DNA from: Bacteriovoracaceae bacterium
GTDB taxonomy: Bacteria > Bdellovibrionota > Bacteriovoracia > Bacteriovoracales > Bacteriovoracaceae
DNA length: 64,000 bases
Reading direction: 5' to 3'
Assembly (NCBI GenBank): GCA_023701435.1
Contig: JAMPXB010000006.1
Coordinates: forward strand, 1-64,000
A program made the position numbers and the translations under genes. The notes below the pieces were generated by a model. It had not been told where the DNA came from and did no database searches. It was given only the letters and a program-made list of their open reading frames with translations. Positions 1 to 7,142 of this stretch are shown piece by piece; within the stretch, counting starts at the first letter, position 1; the number at the start of each line of letters is the position of its first letter.

Positions 1-77
1 GCCCCAAAGAAGAAAATGGGAGTTGAAAGTCAGAACTGATTAAGCTACACAGTGTCGAACGATTTTTGCAGTTATCT

Positions 78-122
78 TTGGCCGGTTTTCGTTATCATTC
101 CCCTGGCTGGTTTTGGCCATCA
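78..122. repeat. IS21-like terminal repeat remnant
   Basis: Two related 20-bp units sit 25 bp apart at 78-97 and 103-122. Both contain TGGCYGGTTTT followed by a TCA end. Tandem TGGCCGGTTTTC-type units are characteristic of IS21-family ends, where IstA binds. No istA or istB reading frame is visible to the right, so this is either a decayed solo end or the right end of an element lying left of the window. The family assignment rests on motif memory only. Confidence 0.4.
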
Positions 123-124
123 TT

Positions 125-523
125 TTACACAATTTCTTGCTGAATCGCTAGTTGCTCCAATTTGCAGCCTTGTGGAATGGCGATCTCAAATGAATCAGGG
201 ATGTCTCTGAATTGAGCATTTTCAACAAAGATAATTCGATCAGAGATAGTGCTAAGCACCTTAGTATATTGTTCAAAGAGCCTCTTATCTAAGATTTTAA
301 GCTTTGCAACTCTCTGTCTAGCTAGCTCCATGAACTCAATATTTTTGACATTCGGGATGATCGTGAATTTCTTCATCAGTCTAGCTTCAGCGAAATCCAA
401 TATCTCTATGCTATCTTTACAGACAACTGCATCGCCCCCATTGCCAACACCATTTCCGTTAGAAAGCTTGTCTTGAGCGTAGAGCATTGTAGTAAGACTT
501 AAAAAAATCAATATCAGCTTCAT
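125..523 (-). CDS. Small secreted protein with GNGGDAVVC motif
   Basis: A 132-aa protein with an N-terminal signal peptide (residues 1-16, Lys then a hydrophobic run ending AYA-like before Gln/Asp), so it is probably exported. Right after the signal lies a Gly/Asn-rich GNGVGNGGDAVVC segment. Short secreted proteins with this motif are common in Bdellovibrionota. The rest is charged and helical and no enzyme motif is visible. The start overlaps the stop of the upstream 89-aa gene by ATGA, so it is the last gene of the 1775-to-125 minus-strand operon. Function unknown. Confidence 0.7.
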   Translation of the reverse strand: MKLILIFLSLTTMLYAQDKLSNGNGVGNGGDAVVCKDSIEILDFAEARLMKKFTIIPNVKNIEFMELARQRVAKLKILDKRLFEQYTKVLSTISDRIIFVENAQFRDIPDSFEIAIPQGCKLEQLAIQQEIV

Positions 524-789
524 AGGCTATTTCCTTCGACAAAAAGCTTATACACAACTTCAGTCGAATCCACATACACCAGCCGCAGTACCATTTCTCG
601 TATTTTGGATTTTCCAGGGGTTTGGATTAACACCCATCTTTCTGACTGAAGCTTCCCCGGGAGACTTAAGAGTGAAAGTAGAAAATTCTCTTTGGTCAGT
701 TTTGAAAGCTCAGCCTTTATATCTTTTTTAGGTGGTTCGGTCTTATCTCGTTTTGCCTTCTCTACTTTTAGCTCATAATCAAGCCTCAT
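520..789 (-). CDS. Hypothetical protein, 89 aa
   Basis: A short protein with a Lys/Glu-rich first third (residues 1-30) and a beta-strand-like second half with no signal peptide. The sequence suggests a cytoplasmic protein. It lies 35 nt downstream of a lipoprotein gene and overlaps the next gene by 4 nt, the spacing of a translationally coupled operon. I recognise no family. Its operon starts with a TIGR02147 regulator, so it is probably controlled by the tandem operators at 1804-1858. Confidence 0.55.
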   Translation of the reverse strand: MRLDYELKVEKAKRDKTEPPKKDIKAELSKLTKENFLLSLLSLPGKLQSERWVLIQTPGKSKIREMVLRLVYVDSTEVVYKLFVEGNSL

Positions 790-824
790 AGACTGCTTCC
801 ATGTCTTGAAGTCACCACCACTAA

Positions 825-1040
825 TTATATGAAAATCCTCTGCCAGTGATCAGCCATGTTCAGGAAATAGATACGGATCAAGTGATACCCTTCTTGAGAT
901 AACTCTGAATCATAGATGGCGGATATCTTGACGTCCGTTTTAGCAGGCCCATTCATAAGCTGAGCTTCTTGACCTCTCATGCTTTTGACGGAAGCACACC
1001 CTGCCAGGATTAAAAATAGGCCAATTTTAAATACGTTCAC
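825..1040 (-). CDS. Small lipoprotein, GTG start
   Basis: A 71-aa protein with a clear type II signal: a hydrophobic stretch followed by the lipobox LAGC at about residues 12-15, so the mature protein would be a lipid-anchored peptide of some 57 residues. The start is GTG, immediately after the stop of the regulator gene. AAGGAG sits 6 nt upstream inside the end of that gene, which supports translational coupling. No domain is recognisable. As the second gene of a TIGR02147 operon it is probably an envelope component produced under that regulator. Confidence 0.65.
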   Translation of the reverse strand: MNVFKIGLFLILAGCASVKSMRGQEAQLMNGPAKTDVKISAIYDSELSQEGYHLIRIYFLNMADHWQRIFI

Positions 1041-1775
1041 TTATGTCTCCTTCACGGACAGAGGAAATAACTGAATGGAAAGTTGGTAAACTTCATCCAA
1101 AGTTCCTTGCTCAAGTAACTGGAGCATTTCCTCTTTGTATTCGTCTGTTAGTTTCTTTGCTTTTTGCAAGTTCTTAGTATTTATCGCCATCGTAAGAGCA
1201 GAATATTCACGCTCTTTTACATCAACCGCTTCAATCTTATTCTGTGCTAAACCCAGTATTGATTTATGGTAGGCACGAATTGTGCTTGAAGGTATATCAC
1301 TGGTTGTTTTAAGTGGTGGAGTTACCTGCTTAAACCGACCGTCCTTTACTTGAATAATACCCATGCGCTCAAGTCTTTGAAGAGCTTCATTGGCCGTCCC
1401 GACGGGAATGTTTAATCGCTTCGCAATCCATCGAGGATCACTCTTGCAATTTTTCAACTCCCCAAGACTCAATATTCCGAAGTGATACCATTCAGAGATG
1501 AGTTTAAAATTGTCTTCTTTTAGAGTCGTCGTATTCCTCTCCCCCTTCGTTCTGATAAGGCTCTTCAATTCACTAGGCGGCAGACTTAGCTTCTCAATAA
1601 TTTTTGAAAGCCTCTTCACACTTATTCCGCGCTTGCCAGACATTAACTGGGAGAGAGCTGCAGGTGAAATTTCCAAATACTTCGCAAAAGATCTCAGTGA
1701 ATAGGCGGGGTTATTCTTTTGCCTATTCTCAAGCTCTTTTCTAAGTATTTGGTCGATTTGCCTCATGGCAATCAT
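1041..1775 (-). CDS. TIGR02147 family transcriptional regulator
   Basis: A 244-aa protein. Residues about 24-60 form an XRE-like helix-turn-helix (SLRSFAKYLEISPAALSQLM), followed by a winged-helix/DUF4423-like C-terminal part with the typical WYHFGILSL and the later ALTMAIN segment. This architecture defines the TIGR02147 family, expanded in Bdellovibrio relatives and Fibrobacter. It heads an operon with a lipoprotein and two small proteins and is transcribed divergently from the lipoprotein gene at 1929. The shared 150-bp intergenic region holds a 22-bp direct repeat, a good candidate for its own operator. A second in-frame ATG three codons in is an alternative start. Confidence 0.85.
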   Translation of the reverse strand: MIAMRQIDQILRKELENRQKNNPAYSLRSFAKYLEISPAALSQLMSGKRGISVKRLSKIIEKLSLPPSELKSLIRTKGERNTTTLKEDNFKLISEWYHFGILSLGELKNCKSDPRWIAKRLNIPVGTANEALQRLERMGIIQVKDGRFKQVTPPLKTTSDIPSSTIRAYHKSILGLAQNKIEAVDVKEREYSALTMAINTKNLQKAKKLTDEYKEEMLQLLEQGTLDEVYQLSIQLFPLSVKET

Positions 1776-1803
1776 AATAGATCAACTTAGGCTCGAAATC
1801 AAC

Positions 1804-1858
1804 AAAAGCAAACAGTGTTTCATTTAACGAAACAATAAAAGTAAACAGTGTTTCATTT
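1804..1858. promoter_or_regulatory. Tandem operator between divergent genes
   Basis: Two copies of a 22-bp sequence containing AAACAGTGTTTCATTT lie at 1804-1825 and 1837-1858. They differ at one position and are 33 bp apart centre to centre, about three helical turns. Each is followed by an inverted GAAAC or ATGAAA arm, so each unit is also partly palindromic. The position between a regulator gene and a divergent lipoprotein gene points to an autoregulatory binding region for the TIGR02147 protein. The binding assignment is inference. Confidence 0.6.
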
Positions 1859-1928
1859 TTAATGAAATGAATGTCTAGGAAGGCTAATCTCAGCTCAAGA
1901 AGGCAAAAAACACCAAAAGGAGCCACAA

Positions 1929-2630
1929 ATGAAGCTATCCCTACTTTTAATACTTTTTATGACAGTAAGCTGCTCGAGCATGAAACCAGGCAAGGCCTAT
2001 GTTGAGACCAAGGAATATAAAGAAAGGCCAAAAATTACTCAGAGCTACTACAAAGACGGAAATAAAAGTCTAAGCGATGGCCAAATCAAAAATCTTCTCT
2101 CCCAAAAAGTAGAGTTGCCCAAAAACTTAAAGATTGCAGTAGTTAAACTGGGCCACGAGTCAAATCTTACTACAATGGGATACTCTCACTATCAACGCCA
2201 GCAAGGATTGGTCATTAAAGACTCCATGGTTGAATTTTTTGAAAAGATTAAAGGTCCTACTAAGAGGATTAAGGAGATCGCTATGGTGCCTGAAATCATC
2301 ATGCCTAACAACCCGAACCTAGAGAACCTTCGTGATGTAGCGGCAATTATGCAGGCTGATATTGTTTTGGTATTACAGACAAAATCAAGAACCGATTCTA
2401 AGTTTCATATCCATAAAAAGAATGAAGCCAAAGCAGTAGCTACCGTAGAAGCGATTGCTCTTGATATCAAAACAGGAGTCATCCCGTTCACATCCATAGC
2501 GACCAATTCTGCTCACATAAAAGAAGATAAAGACTTCAATAATGATGAGCTTTATCTTCGTGCAACGATTGAAGCCGAAAATAGAGCAATCAACGAAATC
2601 GCAGAAAACCTAGGAAACCACTTTAACTAG
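1929..2630 (+). CDS. Lipoprotein, 233 aa, unknown function
   Basis: The N-terminus is a lipoprotein signal with Cys at residue 15 (VSCSS), so the mature protein is membrane-anchored. The body has a mixed alpha/beta pattern: LKIAVVKLGH near residue 65, ADIVLVLQTKS near 145, and a following AIALDIKTGVIPFTS strand. This resembles envelope proteins that assemble like CsgG/LpoB-type domains, but I do not claim that family. It is preceded by AAGGAG, divergent from the TIGR02147 operon, and followed by a strong hairpin at 2647. Probably regulated by the 1804-1858 repeats. Confidence 0.7.
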   Translation: MKLSLLLILFMTVSCSSMKPGKAYVETKEYKERPKITQSYYKDGNKSLSDGQIKNLLSQKVELPKNLKIAVVKLGHESNLTTMGYSHYQRQQGLVIKDSMVEFFEKIKGPTKRIKEIAMVPEIIMPNNPNLENLRDVAAIMQADIVLVLQTKSRTDSKFHIHKKNEAKAVATVEAIALDIKTGVIPFTSIATNSAHIKEDKDFNNDELYLRATIEAENRAINEIAENLGNHFN

Positions 2631-2646
2631 AACTAAATGTAAACAT

Positions 2647-2680
2647 CAGCACTCAGAACGCAACTCTGAGTGCTGTTGTT
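2647..2680 (+). terminator. Rho-independent terminator
   Basis: An 11-bp perfect stem (CAGCACTCAGA with TCTGAGTGCTG, 7-nt loop) is followed by TTGTTT. It sits 17 nt after the stop of the 1929 lipoprotein gene and between convergent genes, so it may stop transcription from both sides. Confidence 0.75.
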
Positions 2681-2693
2681 TACCAGCAATAAG

Positions 2694-3236
2694 TTACTTC
2701 TTTTTAAGCGCAGTCAAAAAATCCTCAAAAGCCCACTCGGCCCTCTCATTCTTGCACCACTTCTTGATGCTACTCAAATTCACATCCTGATTCTTTGCAA
2801 CAAGGACCGCCTGATCTAGACCTTCAGGTGCTTTGAAGTGGATGTAAGAAGCTAGGCGGTCTTTCACACAATCGGTGGGAGAAAGAATTTTAATCACAGT
2901 CCCTTTGACCTTAACCTCATCGGGGACGATGGTGTTATCCTCGCCAATCCCTAGCGGTGGTCCGCCAGGAAACTCAACGAAGAGATGCTTGCATTCAGGG
3001 TGAACGTAATGACGTCCGTGCTTTTTAAAACCGATTTCATTCATCGTCTCTTCAAGCTTTGTGACAAACATACTTGCCTTCACAAAATCTAAATCGCCTG
3101 AATGATAAGCACCCTTTGAATAAATGGAAACGACCGATCCACCAACAAGAATGGTATCTATGCCTCTTTTTTTGAGATGAACAGCAACGTATTCCCAAAG
3201 TTCTTTCTCGCTACAAGCGCTTAGATTAATCGCCAA
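2694..3236 (-). CDS. Nucleotidyltransferase-fold protein (DUF6036/AbiEii-like)
   Basis: A 180-aa protein with the minimal nucleotidyltransferase signature: LVGGSVVSIYSKG followed by SGDLDFV (G-G/S, then D-x-D). This is the fold of AbiEii and MNT-type toxins and related DUF6036 proteins, which transfer nucleotides to target molecules. A longer frame reaches 3317 but needs TTG and a 92-nt overlap with the upstream gene. I prefer the TTG at 3236, which has AAAGGGA 6-7 nt upstream and overlaps the wHTH gene by 11 nt. Pairing with a wHTH gene suggests a toxin-antitoxin or self-regulated unit. The exact substrate is unknown. Confidence 0.65.
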   Translation of the reverse strand: MAINLSACSEKELWEYVAVHLKKRGIDTILVGGSVVSIYSKGAYHSGDLDFVKASMFVTKLEETMNEIGFKKHGRHYVHPECKHLFVEFPGGPPLGIGEDNTIVPDEVKVKGTVIKILSPTDCVKDRLASYIHFKAPEGLDQAVLVAKNQDVNLSSIKKWCKNERAEWAFEDFLTALKKK

Positions 3237-3582
3237 GAGTTTGTCCCTTTCTAAGAACCGGTTTTCCAGGTCTTCTCGGTCTTCTTCGAGTTCCAAAAAG
3301 TTGCTCTTTATCTTCAAGTGAAAGGCTGTCGTAATAAACTTTAATTAAATCCATGAATGGTTTTACAGCAGGCGATTTTTTATTGAATAAATAGACTCGA
3401 GACTTCCCTACTAACTTCGAAACTAATATTCCCGCTTCTTCGAAACGCTGAAATTGTTTTTGAACTCCACTCAAAGAAAGTTGATAGTCTTTGGCAACGG
3501 CAGAAGGATGGATCTCTCCGTAGTGAACTAAATGTAACATGATTTTCATGGCAGTATCGCTGCCGAGAATTTTATCCAGCAT
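3226..3582 (-). CDS. Winged helix-turn-helix protein
   Basis: A 118-aa protein. Residues about 5-70 form an ArsR/MarR-like winged helix (AVAKDYQLSLSGVQKQFQRFEEAGILVSKLVGKSRVYLF), and the C-terminus is a basic RRRPRRPGKP tail. It overlaps the nucleotidyltransferase gene downstream, so the two are co-translated. Known two-gene modules of this type use the HTH partner as regulator or antitoxin. Two tandem hairpins lie 35-72 nt upstream of its ATG and may be its operator. Reading it as an antitoxin is inference. Confidence 0.65.
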   Translation of the reverse strand: MLDKILGSDTAMKIMLHLVHYGEIHPSAVAKDYQLSLSGVQKQFQRFEEAGILVSKLVGKSRVYLFNKKSPAVKPFMDLIKVYYDSLSLEDKEQLFGTRRRPRRPGKPVLRKGQTLGD

Positions 3583-3616
3583 AGCTAGATTCTAATCGAT
3601 AACCTATTTCGGGGTC

Positions 3617-3654
3617 AACCTCTTTTAGAGGTTATATCACCGCTTTTAGCGGTG
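3617..3654. promoter_or_regulatory. Tandem twin hairpins with TTTTA loops
   Basis: Two perfect 6-bp hairpins lie 4 bp apart: AACCTC-TTTTA-GAGGTT (3617-3633) and CACCGC-TTTTA-GCGGTG (3638-3654). Both use the same 5-nt loop. They sit upstream of the wHTH gene at 3582 and abut the dispersed repeat at 3651. They could be operator half-sites, an attenuator, or recombination arm sites. Confidence 0.5.
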
Positions 3655-3771
3655 GTGGAGGTGGCGTCACCGATTAAATTCAAAAACTTATCACTGAAAT
3701 GTAGCCAGAATAGCCACGGCCAATGGATTTCAAAACATCTTGCGACCGCTTACCTTCACAAGACCTACTCT
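3651..3771. repeat. Dispersed ~120-bp repeat, copy A
   Basis: This stretch aligns with 14955-15083. Shared blocks in the same order are TGGTGGAGGTGG, CAAAAACTTATCA, TGTAGCCA.AATAGCCACGGCC, GGATTTCAA..CATCTTG and TTCACAAGACCTACTCT. The spacers differ in sequence and length. A CTTGYGA/TCACAAG pairing is kept in both copies on the minus strand through a U-G wobble, which hints at a folded RNA. Copy B lies directly upstream of a recombinase gene, so an attachment or arm-binding region is the other reading. Confidence 0.6.
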
Positions 3772-3844
3772 TTATCAAAGAGCACGATTTAAAAGTATTC
3801 TACGACTATCCATCAATGTAGTCCATAGCAGAAAATTAGGAAAT

Positions 3845-4491
3845 CTAGCCGAGATTGTTAAAACTGAATCTGTCTCTGGTTGAATAAGGGAACTCACCTG
3901 ATTGATGTTTTCTGACTGCATACCCAGGATACTTGCCTTGCTTGATGGCTGAAATAAAATCCTCTTTTGTCATGAGAGATTTCTTGCGGACGTCCAAAAA
4001 TTCGATGTTCGCCCCGGACTTCGTTTCTTTAATTTTTATGACGAAGGACTTTGGAATCCTCTTGATACTCTTTCCGCCCTTATATTTTCTTTTATCCTTC
4101 AAATCAATAATCAATTCTCCTGCCTTTAGCGCCTTGATCAAGAAGTCGAAAAGCTCCTTTCCGGTTTTGGCCTTTTTGCCGTAATGGCGTCCAACCGCAT
4201 TATTCCATAGATCCATGTTCTCACTTGGAATTTCTTTATTTCCAAAATTGAAGTTCTTAAATTCATTAAGTCTGCCCAGAATATCAGCAGTGTCTTCGCC
4301 GAACTCCATGGTATACTACCACTAACATAAGAATGCCTTAAAGCATCAATGTCATTATTGCCCAGTCCCTTTGCATATTCGTCAATAGTTCCATCTAGCC
4401 TTTTAGGCATCGGCCTGTAATGAGCATCGATAAATTGATAGACTTCTAGCCTGGCCTCAAACATAAGAGTGAGAATCCGTGGACCTTCCAT
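3845..4491 (-). pseudogene. Frameshifted DUF6973-like gene
   Basis: Two overlapping frames make one protein family. The 5' part (start 4491) reads to DIDALRHSYVSG. The 3' part continues from MEFGEDTADILGRLNE through SENMDLWNNAVGRHYGKKAK to LKAGELIIDLKDKRKY. In homologs as I remember them these run as one chain (DAxRHAY ... MDLxNNAVGR), so a single-base deletion near 4305-4312 has split it. The first frame then runs on with a meaningless tail to 4138. An ATG happens to lie at the break (4309), so the 3' half could still be expressed. It lies 3 nt after the membrane protein gene at 4495. Confidence 0.65.
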
Positions 4492-4494
4492 AAA

Positions 4495-4872
4495 TCAGAT
4501 TTTCCCTTCGACTGCTAGGTGAAAAAAGGTTCCAGCAATACCAATGAAAAATGTCACTGACGAAAATACAAAAGACACCAAAAGTCCGAAAAGATGTTTA
4601 ATCTTATAAAGTGGAAACTTATTAAAACAGAATAAGGCAATACAAATAATCAATATCGCAGGAGTCGCAGGAAATGCAATCTTACCTAAGGAAATGACTA
4701 GTCCGGCATTGAAAAGTCCAAAGACACATCCCAGTCGAATTACATTTTTCCATTGAGGAAGAAAGGCTGGACGAACTATCAAAAGATATCCAATTCCTAT
4801 AAAAAGAAGGATGGCCCCCACGGACTTTAATAGGACCATACTTAAATTAACTGCATTATAGACTTGTTCCAT
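4495..4872 (-). CDS. Four-helix membrane protein
   Basis: A 125-aa, very hydrophobic protein with about four membrane helices (residues 15-32, 44-60, 67-83 and 94-116) and short positively charged loops. There is no signal peptide and no recognised family. It is the first gene of a two-gene unit with the broken DUF6973-like gene 3 nt downstream. A small multi-helix membrane protein next to a possible toxin-like enzyme is what an immunity or export partner would look like, but nothing in the sequence proves it. Confidence 0.6.
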   Translation of the reverse strand: MEQVYNAVNLSMVLLKSVGAILLFIGIGYLLIVRPAFLPQWKNVIRLGCVFGLFNAGLVISLGKIAFPATPAILIICIALFCFNKFPLYKIKHLFGLLVSFVFSSVTFFIGIAGTFFHLAVEGKI

Positions 4873-4982
4873 TTATTTACCTTTGGTCTATTATCTCTTC
4901 CAGAAGGTACTCAGGCAAATGAATCGGGATCTTCTGAGTAGGTGTTTCAAAATTAAAAATTCTTTTGCTGCCTCAAAGCCTT

Positions 4983-5624
4983 TTATGCTCTCGGAGTAAG
5001 CGTTGTCATCCAGGAGGATAGAGTATCATAAACTGTAATTGAGCCCTGAGCTTGATTAGGCCTGATTAGCTGCTGAGATTGATTAGTGACGCCGATAAGG
5101 TTTACTTGATTATAAATAGCGTAGTTCATACCACTTGTCGGTGGCATCGCTGAAGGATGACGGACACTTGGATATTCCACGATGTCAGGCAAAGGGTCTA
5201 GAGTTTTTAACCACGAATGAGCCGCTGAATAATTAGTAGTGGTACCAAGTATTGCTGCTGAATTTTGATCATTAATTGGATTGAAAATATTCCCAGCTAG
5301 GTCACAGTTTAATTCAAAACAAGTAATCTTCAACTCCTCCCCGTCAAATGCTTTAGAAGCAAGCAAGTGAAAACCATATTCATAAAACGTGGTATCTATA
5401 TCACTCGCAACATAAAGAGGATTTTTAATGAATTGAGGTGGACCAAATCTTGTTTGATATTGAGGCGGTATTGGACCTCTTTTAAAAACTTCCAAAATAG
5501 GATTTGGGAAACTCAAAAACGTTGAAACAGCTGCTCTCTCGACAACATTATCCAAAAATTTAAAAGATTCCCTCGTCGGTGTATTAAAATGATGTCCACC
5601 CGAACATCTAAATAACTGGGTCAT
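4983..5624 (-). CDS. RES-domain toxin (NAD+-degrading family)
   Basis: A 213-aa protein with the RES-domain layout. An N-terminal FRCS segment is followed by RFGPP near residues 59-63, LYVASDIDTTFYE near 70-82 (with the conserved Glu at about 82), and a later Ser in the NYSAAHSW stretch. RES toxins bind and break down NAD+. It overlaps the upstream Xre-type antitoxin gene by 4 nt, the standard antitoxin-first order of the type II RES/Xre systems. Length is typical to slightly long. The RFGPP in place of the usual GRFN/GRWN is a deviation worth noting. Confidence 0.8.
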   Translation of the reverse strand: MTQLFRCSGGHHFNTPTRESFKFLDNVVERAAVSTFLSFPNPILEVFKRGPIPPQYQTRFGPPQFIKNPLYVASDIDTTFYEYGFHLLASKAFDGEELKITCFELNCDLAGNIFNPINDQNSAAILGTTTNYSAAHSWLKTLDPLPDIVEYPSVRHPSAMPPTSGMNYAIYNQVNLIGVTNQSQQLIRPNQAQGSITVYDTLSSWMTTLTPRA

Positions 5625-6043
5625 GGATTTATTAATCTCTGGAGATAGTGCCTAAACTCAAAAAGATCTTCAGCGCTATTCCTCATAATATCCAGTGGAG
5701 ATCTTCCACCTAAAGCAGGATTCTGTTTTCTGATCCATTCCTTTCTTTGCTCTTCCCTATAGATGAGGGAACTTACAAGATCAAAGATATCAATAAACGC
5801 AAAAATAATTTGATCATTTGCAGAAGGACGATCGGTAGATATTGAGACTGATTTAGCAGCTCCCCAAGTCCCATAGGTAGATGGAGTTCTTTGTAAAATA
5901 TCGGCCATTTCAGAATCTATAAGCCCCCACTCTCCTTGAATCCCCTTAAGTATTTTATAAATTGAAGTTCCAATTGGTTTCGTTCCAACACTAAATCGAC
6001 TTGGGTCAACTGTTTGGGCTGAATAAAAACGTATAGCAGTCAT
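5621..6043 (-). CDS. MbcA/ParS/Xre-type antitoxin
   Basis: A 140-aa protein ending in the toxin-binding signature of the MbcA/ParS/Xre antitoxin domain: NPALGGRSPLDIM at about residues 107-120, followed by a short C-terminal helix that plugs the RES active site in characterised pairs. The N-terminal half is weakly similar to an Xre HTH. It is preceded by GGAGA and overlaps the RES gene by ATGA, so the antitoxin is made first. The upstream region holds a 12-bp direct repeat that may be its autoregulatory operator. Confidence 0.8.
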   Translation of the reverse strand: MTAIRFYSAQTVDPSRFSVGTKPIGTSIYKILKGIQGEWGLIDSEMADILQRTPSTYGTWGAAKSVSISTDRPSANDQIIFAFIDIFDLVSSLIYREEQRKEWIRKQNPALGGRSPLDIMRNSAEDLFEFRHYLQRLINP

Positions 6044-6113
6044 ATTTTTATCTCCATCTTGCTATTCGGTATAGTAACACAAAGCTTGAAAACAATCAAA
6101 TTCGAAGATATGG

Positions 6114-6182
6114 TACTGTAATTACACAACTACTATTCCGTAAACAACCAGGCAAACAAAAATCGGAAACTACTGTAATTAC
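6114..6182. promoter_or_regulatory. Direct-repeat operator upstream of RES/Xre pair
   Basis: TACTGTAATTAC occurs at 6114-6125 and again at 6171-6182. Its core GTAATTAC is a perfect palindrome, so each copy can bind a dimer. Both lie 70-140 nt upstream of the antitoxin start at 6043. Autorepression by Xre-type antitoxins through palindromic boxes is known. Assignment of this box to this antitoxin is inference. The rest of 6183-6401 shows only an AT-rich GTAACA/TGTTAC hairpin at 6364-6381. Confidence 0.5.
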
Positions 6183-6401
6183 GTTCACACCCCACTTTGC
6201 ACCCCGGTAGCCAGTAGATCACAAGTGTATAGAAACCTTGATTTGAACCCCAAGGGGAGTTCGGTTTATCTTAGGCGTAAATTGAGTAATAGCATTGCTG
6301 GTTTTTATCTTTTAATAAACCAGATTCAGTTTAGAAACAATCAATTAAACCTGAAACGTCATCGTAACATTTTTTTGTTACTAGGACGTTTTCCTTGTTA
6401 C

Positions 6402-7104
6402 TTATCTCACCATCTTACAAATGAAACTTTTTCTTCTCTTGTAACTCCGCCACATCCTATCGAGTGTACTGTGCCCCATCCAGATTGAAATATTCTCAAT
6501 CGTGTTTCCTTTTTCGAGCATCAGATCGGTGAATCCTTTTCTGCCCCCATAAAGATCAATGTCATTTGAAAAATATTGCCTCATAGTTTTGATCAAAGGC
6601 CTTTTAAAATTTCCTGACAAAATGATCTTGAGAGCAAATTCTTGTTCCTCATACAAAATAGGAATAGGTTTCCATCTATCTTCCGGTGGAAGAGCAATAA
6701 TCTTCGTCTGAAAGATCCAAAAGACTTTCCGGCCAACGATAGGAGTTTCAATTTTCCACAAATCGGGATTTTGAAGATTATCAATTTCCTGAGGCCTAAG
6801 ACCCAACCACACAGAGATAAAAATCCAGTTAAAGTTTGCTTGATTGATTTTTCCACGGGCCTCATAGAGTACGTCGGGAAGAAGTGGATCTGAAGCCTTT
6901 CGACTGTTCCTGTTCTTCTCATAATGAGCATCTAAAAGTCTTTGCCTTTCATAACCTCGGGGACGAGTAACAGGAAGAAAAGGTTTTGCTAGCTTTCGAC
7001 AAATAAAATATCCCCATGCATTTACCAAACTTAAAATAGAGGTCATGTAGCTCATGCTGAGCTTTTGCTCAAAGAAATAGTCGTAAATTTCTTTATTGTA
7101 ATAG
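6402..7104 (-). pseudogene. Truncated tyrosine recombinase (3' two-thirds)
   Basis: This minus-strand frame matches the full recombinase at 13700-14845 nearly residue by residue from YYNKEIYDYF onward, including MSYMTSILSLVNAWGYFICR, the catalytic Arg in LGLRPQEIDNL and the C-terminal GHSTLDR.WRSY with the nucleophile Tyr. Identity is high but not complete, so the two are paralogs rather than a fresh duplication. The frame is cut at 7104 by an IS3-like element, and the N-terminal half (about 175 residues) is not present on the other side of that element. The protein is therefore unlikely to be active. Confidence 0.8.
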
Positions 7105-7128
7105 CGGATTTTTTTTGGATTGTTGACC
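7105..7128. repeat. IS left terminal inverted repeat
   Basis: A 24-bp end of the IS3-like element. It begins CGGA, has a T run and ends GGATTGTTGACC. The reverse complement of 8742-8765 matches at 23 of 24 positions. The outer base is at the junction with the truncated recombinase. Confidence 0.85.
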
Positions 7129-7142
7129 AGTGGACCTGATCA

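Noticed and set aside
3645-3665. CCACCTCCACCA (minus strand) as the 3' end of a tmRNA
   Set aside because: Upstream of it there is no T-arm (no GGTTCGA-type loop) or acceptor partner in either copy. It may still be a relic of an attachment site cut from such a gene, so it is kept only as a comment.
6225-6488. 87-aa plus-strand frame upstream of the recombinase fragment
   Set aside because: It runs antisense into the recombinase 3' end, has no ribosome site, and its composition is AT-driven.
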